Shown here one piece after another: positions 7,775 to 14,127 of a stretch of 14,127 bases of DNA (its first letter is position 1; each line of letters opens with the position of its first letter). Source of the stretch: Eubacteriales bacterium (GTDB taxonomy: Bacteria > Bacillota > Clostridia > JAQUNY01); assembly GCA_028717405.1 (NCBI GenBank), contig JAQUNY010000030.1, forward strand, positions 1-14,127, written 5' to 3'. The notes under the pieces are model-generated. The model was not told the origin of the DNA. It did not search any database and was given only the letters and a program-made list of their open reading frames with translations. The position numbers and the translations under genes were made by a program.

Positions 7775-8734
7775 CTAAATGCGGCTTATGTTCTCAGCCG
7801 GGACCGGAGTGTTTTTGATAATATCTGTTATGATTTTCTCCGCCTGGCCTCTTTTGATCCTTGAAACATTCTTTAATACTATCCTGTGTGCAAGTACAGG
7901 GCTTGCCATGTATTTTACATCATCAGGCGTCACAAAATCGCGTCCCTGCATTATGGCGTGGACCTGTACCGCTTTAAGAAGCGCCTGTGTGCCTCTCGGG
8001 CTTATACCCAGCAGCACCTCCTCATGTTCACGCGTTCTGTCTGCTATATCCATAATATACGCAGGGATGTCATCGCTTATATGCACTTTGGTATATGCTT
8101 GCCTCGCCTGCAGGATTTCTTCCGGTTCTGCTGTTTTGCCAATTTCAGTGACCGGATTCCTGCTCCGGAATCTCCTGAGGATCTCCAATCCTTCCTCCCT
8201 GTCGGGGTAATCCATCCTTATCCTGAGCAAAAACCTGTCAAGCTGGGCTTCGGGCAAGGGAAATGTGCCCTGTATCTCGATTGGGTTCTGTGTTGCAATT
8301 ACCATAAAGGGCTGTTCCAGGGGATATGTAATGCCGTCTATGGTTACCTGGTTCTCTTCCATGCATTCGAGCAGGCTGGATTGTGTTCTGGGTGTTGCCC
8401 TGTTTATCTCGTCTGCCAGAAGTATGTTGCAAAACACGGGGCCCTTCCTCAGCTGGAATTCTGCCAGCTTCTGGTTGTAATAATTGATCCCGGTCAGGTC
8501 GCTTGGGAGAAGGTCAGGTGTGAACTGGATCCTTTTGAATACACAGCCTGCAGAGATTGCCATTGATTTTGCCATCATTGTCTTTCCCATCCCCGGTACA
8601 TCCTCTATAAGTATATGCCCGGAGCAAATAAGAGCTGTGTACATCAGGTCAATAACCGAGCTTTTACCCACTATTACCCTCTGTATATTGTCCCTGAATC
8701 TTTCACCGAGTTTTCTGATTTCTTCTATGTCCAT
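7775..8734 (-). CDS. MoxR family AAA+ ATPase
   Basis: AAA+ ATPase of the MoxR type, thought to act as a chaperone-like assembly or metal-insertion factor for partners encoded nearby. With the start used here it has 319 residues. Walker A is VPGMGKT (46-52), Walker B is LLADE (106-110) followed by INRA, sensor 1 is ATQNP (147-151), LDRF (165-168) bears the arginine finger, and SPRGTQALLKA near the C-terminal lid is the sensor 2 segment. A longer in-frame reading from an ATG at 8765-8767 exists. GGAGG (8744-8748) lies 9 bases before the ATG at 8732-8734, and the family normally begins just before the helix read here, so the shorter start is preferred. It is the first gene of the moxR-DUF58-DUF4129 block. 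Confidence 0.95.
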   Translation of the reverse strand: MDIEEIRKLGERFRDNIQRVIVGKSSVIDLMYTALICSGHILIEDVPGMGKTMMAKSMAISAGCVFKRIQFTPDLLPSDLTGINYYNQKLAEFQLRKGPVFCNILLADEINRATPRTQSSLLECMEENQVTIDGITYPLEQPFMVIATQNPIEIQGTFPLPEAQLDRFLLRIRMDYPDREEGLEILRRFRSRNPVTEIGKTAEPEEILQARQAYTKVHISDDIPAYIMDIADRTREHEEVLLGISPRGTQALLKAVQVHAIMQGRDFVTPDDVKYMASPVLAHRIVLKNVSRIKRGQAEKIITDIIKNTPVPAENISRI

Positions 8735-8743
8735 AAAAGCATT

Positions 8744-8748
8744 CCTCC
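8744..8748 (-). promoter_or_regulatory. Shine-Dalgarno GGAGG that decides the moxR start
   Basis: GGAGG(AA) on the minus strand, 9 bases before the ATG at 8732-8734. The alternative ATG at 8765-8767 lies upstream of it and has no good ribosome binding site, since hairpin sequence begins just above it. Confidence 0.7.
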
Positions 8749-8767
8749 GATGTATCAATAATAACAT

Positions 8768-8794
8768 TGAGCCGGCTTTTCGTCAGCCGGCCCA
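8768..8794 (-). other. RNA hairpin between the ABC operon and moxR
   Basis: An inverted repeat: GCCGGCT at 8771-8777 and AGCCGGC at 8785-8791, with a 7-base loop. On the minus strand three more pairs (one G-U) extend it to a 10-bp stem with loop GACGAAA. The RNA sequence after it is A/U-mixed, not a run of U, so a classic intrinsic terminator is not supported. It could end the permease transcript weakly, or form part of the moxR leader, ending some 34 bases before the moxR ATG. Confidence 0.6.
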
Positions 8795-8818
8795 TCGATC
8801 TTGCATCCAATCATATCT

Positions 8819-8824
8819 ATTATA
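8819..8824 (-). promoter_or_regulatory. Candidate -10 box for moxR
   Basis: A perfect TATAAT on the minus strand, 85 bases before the moxR ATG. No good -35 box is found at 16-18 bases (the sequence there is CAAAGA-like), so this is either an activator-dependent promoter or chance in A/T-rich DNA. A start near 8812 would place the 8768-8794 hairpin in the leader. Confidence 0.3.
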
Positions 8825-8844
8825 TTGTCTGTCTCATATTGTCT
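8822..8844 (-). repeat. Direct repeat AGACAATAT x2 overlapping the candidate moxR -10 box
   Basis: Minus-strand AGACAATAT occurs at 8836-8844 and again at 8822-8830, a 14-base period with a 5-base spacer. The second copy runs into the TATAAT at 8819-8824. The layout would suit an operator, but the region is low in complexity, so chance is possible. Confidence 0.4.
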
Positions 8845-8893
8845 TTGTTTTGCCTCATTGTGCCATGCTTCGCTTTGTTATGTCTTTTCTGTA

Positions 8894-9916
8894 TCAGCCT
8901 ATTATACCGGCCCTTTCAATACTTTCGACAAAGAACTTCTGGGCGAAAATATACAATATGATAACAGGTGCTATCATCATCAGTACTCCTGTACTTCTGA
9001 GCATTGCGATAAAGTACGGATTCGAGGTGTCAAAAGTTGTGAGCATACCTTCCGCAGCCATTTCAGGAGTAAACATCCCCAGAAACTCATATGTAAGCGG
9101 CAGTACTTTTGTATTCTTCAGGAATAGTGATGCATAGGTGTTATCATTCCACTGCCACACAAATGAGAAAAGGGCAACAGTAGTTATAGCAGTAAGAGCC
9201 CCCGGCACCATTATGGTGGTAAATGTCTTGAAAGGACCTGCGCCATCAACAACTGCAGCCTCTTCGGTTTCCTTCGGCATGCCTCTGAAGAATTGCCTGA
9301 AGATGTATATGAAAAGCCCGTTTTTTATGCCCTGACCGGTTATGGCCAACAAATAGAAGGGGGAAAATGTATCAAGCAGATTTATTCCCCTGTTCCCTGT
9401 TACCGCCTTGTAGATGCCAAACACATCGAAGAATCTGAAATGCAGGTATATCGGCACCATCAGCAACTGCGGAGGCACTATTATTGTAAATATGACTATT
9501 CCGAAAAGAAAGCCTCTCAGCTTAAAGTTGAACCTGGCAAAACCATACCCTATCAGCAGACACGATAAGGTCTGGACGAGCGTGATAGTTATCGCAAGTA
9601 TCATCGAATTCTTAAACGCCGGCCAGTATTGTATCATATCTCCAGCTATCTGAAAGTTTTCTACGGAAAAATTTTTAGGTATCCAAAGGACCGTATTGTC
9701 ATAAATGTCGACCCTGTGCATGAAAGCCCTGCTGAGCATTATGAGGATCGGGTACATGATGACAAATGCAAAGCCCAAAAGAAATATTGACCTGACAAAA
9801 GACCAGACCCAGTTCTTTGCTTTGTGCTTGACTCTTAAGGTAAAGACTTTTTCATTTAGTACATTCTTTGCCTTAGCAAGCTTGTTCTTTGTTACTGTTG
9901 CTATGTTCTGAACCAT
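8894..9916 (-). CDS. Carbohydrate ABC transporter permease (MalG/LplC type)
   Basis: Inner-membrane permease, one half of a type I sugar importer channel. The 340 residues start with an unusually long basic N-terminus (about 1-38) before the first membrane segment at about 40-62, and about five further membrane segments follow. The cytoplasmic EAA loop that contacts the ATPase is EEAAVVDGAGPFKTFTTIMVP at 218-238 (the VDGA core is intact). At 340 residues it is longer than typical MalG-type proteins (about 280), because of the N-terminal tail and a loop near 165-200. It sits last in the block, 29 bases after its partner permease, with a GGGAGGAG ribosome binding site. No ATP-binding subunit is encoded nearby, so a shared MsmX/UgpC-type ATPase encoded elsewhere is likely (inference). 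Confidence 0.93.
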   Translation of the reverse strand: MVQNIATVTKNKLAKAKNVLNEKVFTLRVKHKAKNWVWSFVRSIFLLGFAFVIMYPILIMLSRAFMHRVDIYDNTVLWIPKNFSVENFQIAGDMIQYWPAFKNSMILAITITLVQTLSCLLIGYGFARFNFKLRGFLFGIVIFTIIVPPQLLMVPIYLHFRFFDVFGIYKAVTGNRGINLLDTFSPFYLLAITGQGIKNGLFIYIFRQFFRGMPKETEEAAVVDGAGPFKTFTTIMVPGALTAITTVALFSFVWQWNDNTYASLFLKNTKVLPLTYEFLGMFTPEMAAEGMLTTFDTSNPYFIAMLRSTGVLMMIAPVIILYIFAQKFFVESIERAGIIG

Positions 9917-9945
9917 AATATGGCTCCTCCCTCTCTAATGCGGTA

Positions 9946-10881
9946 TCAGGTGTAGTAAAATATCCTTTTTGACACAATAAGCCCAACGACCCCCAGAATG
10001 CCTCCTATACATACAAAATATATCAGCGACATCGCACTCGAAAATCCGAATTTAAATAACCCGAAAGCCGCATTGTATATGTATGTCATTGTCGTATTTG
10101 AATAAGCGGTAAAGGAGTCTATAACGGTATATATCAGGTTGACAAGGATGAGCGGTGAAATCATTGGGAACGTTATTTTCCAGAAGGTCTCCCAGCCTGT
10201 CGCCCCTTCAATATAGCAGGCCTCAAACAACGACGGATGTATAGAATGCAATCCTGCCAGGAAGATAAATATCTGTATTCCTGAAAGAGAAATGATATTA
10301 AATATGTTATTGATAGGCGTTGTAAGGGCACTTATAAAAGTCGGTGAAAATCCTGCGTCCTCAAGTATCATCTGAAACCTTATGGACTGGAGGACCGGAA
10401 CTGCATCCATTCCCTCGCTCATAGCAGCCGCGATATCTCTCGTGTTTGATCCCCCTGCCTGTGCCTGCATCCTCATAAAAGTACCGGATGCCATAATAAC
10501 AGGAAGGAAAAATATGGTCTTGATAATCGCATTGCCCCTGAATTTCTGACGTATCAGTAAAGCTGCGAAAAAGCTGAATATGAGTATGACCGGCGTTTCT
10601 GTATACATTTTTCTGATAGAAGCCGTAAGATATCTGGGAAAATTAGCATCCGACAGGAACGCATCGCGGAAATTCTTGATCCCGATATATTCAAGAACAT
10701 ATCCGGTCGGTTCAACAGTAAGGTTGCTGAAACTGAACTGTACCGTCTGTATTACCGGTTTCAGAAAAAAGAAGAGAAAGCCGATTACCCATGGAAGTAT
10801 GAATATATACCCATAGAGTGATTTTCTTGTTTCAAGCGTAAGCCTCCCCTTCAGGAATTTTTTCTTCTCCTTTGTTGCCAT
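9946..10881 (-). CDS. Sugar ABC transporter permease (MalF/LplB type)
   Basis: Partner permease of the sugar importer. The 311 residues open with a basic tail and the family start LYGYIFILPWVIGFLFFFLKP (22-42) as the first membrane segment. The EAA loop is EACYIEGATGWETFWKITFP at 220-239. A region of about 55 residues (137-190) between predicted membrane segments is rich in Ala, Gly and polar residues. It looks like an enlarged external loop compared with the usual family layout. The gene starts 3 bases after the DUF5696 stop, with its GGGAG ribosome binding site inside the last codons of that gene, so the two are translationally coupled. The substrate cannot be read from sequence; an oligosaccharide is the usual one. 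Confidence 0.93.
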   Translation of the reverse strand: MATKEKKKFLKGRLTLETRKSLYGYIFILPWVIGFLFFFLKPVIQTVQFSFSNLTVEPTGYVLEYIGIKNFRDAFLSDANFPRYLTASIRKMYTETPVILIFSFFAALLIRQKFRGNAIIKTIFFLPVIMASGTFMRMQAQAGGSNTRDIAAAMSEGMDAVPVLQSIRFQMILEDAGFSPTFISALTTPINNIFNIISLSGIQIFIFLAGLHSIHPSLFEACYIEGATGWETFWKITFPMISPLILVNLIYTVIDSFTAYSNTTMTYIYNAAFGLFKFGFSSAMSLIYFVCIGGILGVVGLIVSKRIFYYT

Positions 10882-10884
10882 TTT

Positions 10885-13431
10885 TTATTCTCCCTTCACT
10901 ATCTTGTAGTCTCTGGCCGGGATGCTCAATCCGTCAATTTCGGCATCAAATGTGTTATAGTTGACAATAACTGATATACCGTTCTCATATGTGGTTTTGT
11001 AGACTTTATCAGCAAGCTTGTCGTGATGTATCATCAGCTGACCCTGTACATCCTTCAGCGCATCATTGGCTTTGTTATAGAAGCTGACGGCATCTCCCAT
11101 CCAGTCCTCATAGTTTGTAGAGTACAGGTAGTCATAACTGGTCTGTTTTAAAACAGAAGATTCATCATAAATCCATTTATAATATATACCTGCCCCATAT
11201 TCTATAATCTTGAGAAGCTCTCTGACCTGAGTTTCAGCAAAATTAATGGGATCACCGGCATAGTTGACATATCCATGGTAAACCATCTGGTAGAACGGTA
11301 CGCTGTCATCTTCAATATTGAAGGCGCTGTTTGTGAGCGGTGCACTTAATATGTGGTTCGAAAGCGGAGCAGCGTACGCATTGCCGTCATATATCAAAAC
11401 GCTGCCGGTCTCCTCCTTCATCTTTAACATCTGCTCCTGCTGTATTTTCATTGCATCCTGCCTGAGGAGGAGTCTTCTTGTGTTAAAGTCCGAATTAACA
11501 AGGCTTCCCATATCGGCAAGTCCTATGCCCTTTATTTCATATTTATCATATTTGCGGAGGAATGTATCCACAACCTTGGGGAGTCTGGATGGTGAAAGTA
11601 CGAATTCCTGGAACTGTCTTCCGAAGGTGACCATATTGTATATAAACGATCTTGCAAACCTGTCGTCAAGGTTTCTGGCTGAATCTCTGTATTTCGAGAA
11701 CCACTTCAGGTTTAAAAATTTCAGGAAGGTAACGTTAGGGTAAAAATCTACCCCCTCGCTGTCCAGATAGCTGACCAGGTTTTCGAAATCATTACTCCCG
11801 CCCAATATAAGCTCTGTCTTGAGTCTTGTCGGTACAGACTGGTCAAGGCCATCGTTGAACCATCCTGTATATGACAGCTTAATATTGCTTATGCCGTTTG
11901 ATTTAAGCTGTTTGACTATATCTGCTGCCTGATCATATGTGGTAAGGGGTACAAGTCCGGTATATGTGATACCCAATACCGCCTTGGTTTTTTTGATTGC
12001 TCCCAGTGTTTCGAGATAAAACGGCAGGCTTTCTCCTGAATCCTGCTTTTGCATGTCATATCTCTCAACCAGGTAGTTTCTGTAGTACTCAGCCATACCT
12101 GAGTAATCAGCTTTATCCCCGGACAGAAAGGCGTATCTTATGGTAAATTTCCCTTCATACATTTCCTGCTGGAAGGTTGGTATCTGGGTTGTAACATTTC
12201 CGTCGCCAAGCCTCACATAGTCCATTGCTATGGTATTTATAGTCGGGTATACAGAATAGAACCCGTTGAGCCTGCCCGCCCTGTAAGCAGTTATATTCGC
12301 CATGGTCTCGCCCTGCTCTATTATTGCAAGGAAGGCATTTTCGCCATTCTTCTGTCCATATACAGGCATAGTAACCTGTTCTGCCTGTAGTCTCTTTTCG
12401 ACCGTTAGAATGCCCTTGTCGTCGCCATAGACAATCGAATAATACTGATCGCTCATCCTGTGATCCGGGTCGAACCTTATGAGGGCTCCCGACCCGTCAG
12501 GGATAAAGGTATATCCGTCATCAGAATCAATAAAGGCTGCCCCGAAAAATTCCATAAATTCTATCTGCGTGACCGGATAAGATTCCGGATATTTAAGCTC
12601 ATCCATAACAAGCTTTGCAAGCAGATTATCACCTTCGATAGTGTATTCGACAGGTATGACATAAAAAACCTTATCCGAGAGATATGCCGGAATGCCTTCA
12701 GCTTTATTGTCCTTTACAAGGTCTGCCGTCGTATAGCCGATTTTTTCGAGGATTTTCAGCATATTCTGGACCGCGATGTCTCCGCCCGTAGATGAGAACA
12801 TCCATACCTCCATCCCGGGAAGGTATGTGTAACGCTTGTTTATTTCGGTTTTATCCTTATCCGAGAGCAAAGTGTTGTCAAGGAACAGCTCATTAAACCT
12901 TTTATCATTGAGCCTCTGTGGTATATCTTCCTTGCTTTTTAGCATATTACCAATTTTATAGGTTATCCTTATGCCGTTTTCAATCTCAAATATTTCAAAC
13001 TGGCCTCTTTTGATACAATCATAGAAATTGTCGTATGTCTTTTTCTGTCCGTTCCTGTCATAGTATGTCAGATAAAGCTGTGATTTGAGCCTGTCCTTAT
13101 TTGCTCCCGCAGCAACCGGATCGTCAGCGGCATTGGGCGGATTGGAATGCCATACCTGACCTGTGCGTTTATCAAGAACGGCAATATTTGTGTGCTCGCT
13201 GTTCACATAAAGAGCAAGAAATTCATTTTCAGCCGCCAGAGTATCCATCCCTTCAAGGTCTTCTGAACCGCCGGTTTTCAGCGGCGTCAACAAAGCGTCA
13301 CCTTCAGCTTCGTACGGATTAAGGTCCAGCTCCTCATCTGCCGATATCATACCGGTATTGATGAAAAGGCAGTTGGCGATAATAAATACTGCTAATGTTA
13401 TTTTTACTAAAATCCTTTTTTGTCTTTTCAC
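10885..13431 (-). CDS. Secreted DUF5696-type protein, glycoside-hydrolase-like
   Basis: An 848-residue exported protein of unknown function. Residues 1-31 form a signal peptide (basic start, hydrophobic core 8-26, likely cleavage after about residue 31). C21 is not in a proper lipobox, since Asn precedes it. A beta-rich N-terminal half (about 70-460) includes VLDKRTGQVW at 85-94 and YTFIPDGSGALIRF at 307-320. From about 470 to 780 the pattern looks like a TIM-barrel glycosidase: LSYTGWFNDG (519-528), LGGSNDFENLVSYLDSEGVD (543-562), GIGLADMG (635-642), SVLIYDGNAY (677-686) and VPFYQMVYHGYVNYAG (711-726). The C-terminal 40 residues, with YENGISVIVNY (815-825), look like the beta domain closing such enzymes. 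The order SBP/YIP1/DUF5696/permease/permease is known from Clostridia and Paenibacilli, and the DUF number is from memory. GTG start with GAGGAGG 7 bases upstream. Confidence 0.8.
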   Translation of the reverse strand: MKRQKRILVKITLAVFIIANCLFINTGMISADEELDLNPYEAEGDALLTPLKTGGSEDLEGMDTLAAENEFLALYVNSEHTNIAVLDKRTGQVWHSNPPNAADDPVAAGANKDRLKSQLYLTYYDRNGQKKTYDNFYDCIKRGQFEIFEIENGIRITYKIGNMLKSKEDIPQRLNDKRFNELFLDNTLLSDKDKTEINKRYTYLPGMEVWMFSSTGGDIAVQNMLKILEKIGYTTADLVKDNKAEGIPAYLSDKVFYVIPVEYTIEGDNLLAKLVMDELKYPESYPVTQIEFMEFFGAAFIDSDDGYTFIPDGSGALIRFDPDHRMSDQYYSIVYGDDKGILTVEKRLQAEQVTMPVYGQKNGENAFLAIIEQGETMANITAYRAGRLNGFYSVYPTINTIAMDYVRLGDGNVTTQIPTFQQEMYEGKFTIRYAFLSGDKADYSGMAEYYRNYLVERYDMQKQDSGESLPFYLETLGAIKKTKAVLGITYTGLVPLTTYDQAADIVKQLKSNGISNIKLSYTGWFNDGLDQSVPTRLKTELILGGSNDFENLVSYLDSEGVDFYPNVTFLKFLNLKWFSKYRDSARNLDDRFARSFIYNMVTFGRQFQEFVLSPSRLPKVVDTFLRKYDKYEIKGIGLADMGSLVNSDFNTRRLLLRQDAMKIQQEQMLKMKEETGSVLIYDGNAYAAPLSNHILSAPLTNSAFNIEDDSVPFYQMVYHGYVNYAGDPINFAETQVRELLKIIEYGAGIYYKWIYDESSVLKQTSYDYLYSTNYEDWMGDAVSFYNKANDALKDVQGQLMIHHDKLADKVYKTTYENGISVIVNYNTFDAEIDGLSIPARDYKIVKGE

Positions 13432-13444
13432 AATGGGCCCTCCT

Positions 13445-14062
13445 CTAAATACGAAGCATTACTTCTTTATAAATCGAATATATGAAGCCGACAAGCTGAT
13501 TTGTGAGGCTCATAAATACCATCCCGATAAAAACGATTACCCCCATGGCGACTATTGTAGCCAGAAGAGTCATCACCGTCTTCATTGCCGAGTACTGATG
13601 TACAGTCATGATCCCGCTGAATATCAGGAATCCTGTCCAGACTGTTGAAAAGGAAAGCAGGGCGTTGAAATATGCTCTCTCGTCATATGAAAGAAAATTG
13701 CCTATTACAGTCAGGGGTACAGGTATAAGTATCATTGGCATAAGGGCATATCCTGTAGCCATCATAATATCTTTCATTGTACCTTCGCCATCCATCAGTG
13801 TCGTTACAGACCAATTCGCAACACAAAAAAGGATATATGGAAGAACAATTACTCTCAACTGCCTGAAAAGGTTTACCGGAAGCTGGTAGCTGTTATTGTA
13901 AAGAAAACCGCCGGCAATTATATCAAATATGTCAGCCAGAACAACAAACAAAACTACGGCTATTGCAACCCCGAATCTACCTTTTTTTTCATATTTCATA
14001 TCCCAGAATCCGTCAAAGGGACGAACGGTTATATGCAGAGCAAATCTGATTGCTTCTTTCAT
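13445..14062 (-). CDS. YIP1 family membrane protein
   Basis: A 205-residue polytopic membrane protein with a short amphipathic start (RPFDGFWDMKYEKKG, 14-28). About five membrane segments lie at roughly 31-53, 70-90, 103-124, 135-156 and 162-188. The segment WSVTTLMDGEGTMKDIMMAT at 84-103, at the end of the second membrane segment, matches the signature region of Yip1-domain proteins. The bacterial function is unknown. It lies between a gene ending at its start codon (TAATG overlap) and the DUF5696 gene, whose ribosome binding site abuts the YIP1 stop. This points to a role in the same transport/hydrolysis module. The purine-rich ribosome binding site is very strong (GGAGGGGAGGG). Confidence 0.85.
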   Translation of the reverse strand: MKEAIRFALHITVRPFDGFWDMKYEKKGRFGVAIAVVLFVVLADIFDIIAGGFLYNNSYQLPVNLFRQLRVIVLPYILFCVANWSVTTLMDGEGTMKDIMMATGYALMPMILIPVPLTVIGNFLSYDERAYFNALLSFSTVWTGFLIFSGIMTVHQYSAMKTVMTLLATIVAMGVIVFIGMVFMSLTNQLVGFIYSIYKEVMLRI

Positions 14063-14127
14063 TATATTCCCTCCCCTCCTTCCAGTATTACAGCCCTCGG
14101 GTCATTCTTTGGCTTTTTCTTATTTCT
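14062..14127 (-). CDS. C-terminal end of an unidentified upstream gene (partial)
   Basis: Twenty-one in-frame codons and a TAA reach from the window edge to the YIP1 start. They encode a basic stretch (RNKKKPK) followed by NDPRAVILEGGEGI and the stop. The stop shares one base with the YIP1 ATG (TAATG), a typical coupled junction. The reading frame is open and co-directional, but the fragment is too short to identify. By context it could be a substrate-binding or NHL/TPR membrane protein of the same module. The final codons double as the YIP1 ribosome binding site. Confidence 0.5.
   Translation of the reverse strand, partial: RNKKKPKNDPRAVILEGGEGI

Noticed and set aside
8768..8794. Intrinsic terminator
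   Set aside because: The stem is strong, but no U-run follows on either strand, so only a hairpin is claimed.
8484..9137. 217-codon plus-strand open frame spanning the moxR 5' end, the intergenic region and the permease 3' end
   Set aside because: It is antisense to two well-supported genes and crosses the intergenic region. No ribosome binding site or family motif was seen.
1..14127. CRISPR array, tRNA/rRNA, insertion sequence or prophage features
   Set aside because: No regularly spaced repeats, RNA gene signatures, transposase motifs or integrase sites were seen. All genes are co-directional and of ordinary chromosomal type.

Overview
All genes in this window lie on the minus strand, so the gene order runs from high to low coordinates. 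The content points to a Gram-positive, probably clostridial (Bacillota) genome. The sequence shows a maf-radC-mreB-mreC-mreD-PBP2 cell-shape cluster, strong GGAGG-type ribosome binding sites, mixed ATG/TTG/GTG starts, and a DUF5696/YIP1/two-permease ABC module of the kind seen in Clostridia and Paenibacilli. Nothing in the window fixes the genus. The placement is inference from gene order and protein families.

There are three transcriptional blocks. Block A (14127 to 8894) holds the last 21 codons of an unidentified gene, a YIP1-family membrane protein, an 848-residue secreted DUF5696-type protein that looks like a glycoside hydrolase, and two MalF/MalG-type ABC sugar permeases. The genes are separated by 29 bases or less, or overlap. 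No ABC ATPase and no complete solute-binding protein is present. Block B (8734 to 5827) is a MoxR AAA+ ATPase, a DUF58 protein and a membrane-anchored DUF4129-like protein; the transglutaminase that often completes such clusters is missing. Block C (5717 to the left edge) is maf, radC, mreB, mreC, mreD and PBP2 (mrdA, cut by the window edge). A good sigma-A-type promoter (TTGACA, 17 bases, TAAAAT) stands in front of maf.

Block C joins a nucleotide pyrophosphatase (Maf) and RadC to the elongasome: MreB filaments, the MreC and MreD membrane partners, and the PBP2 transpeptidase that crosslinks lateral wall peptidoglycan. Block B probably acts on an extracytoplasmic or membrane target through a MoxR chaperone-like ATPase. 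Block A probably imports an oligosaccharide, with the DUF5696 protein as an outside-facing partner.

The most notable points are these. The PBP2 gene has no in-frame ATG, GTG or TTG before its membrane anchor, and appears to start at CTG (or ATT), or else carries a one-base indel. The DUF5696/YIP1/permease module is poorly characterised. The moxR leader carries a 10-bp hairpin and a short direct repeat overlapping a candidate -10 box. No RNA genes, CRISPR arrays, insertion sequences or attachment sites were seen, and no stretch over 300 bases lacks a gene.
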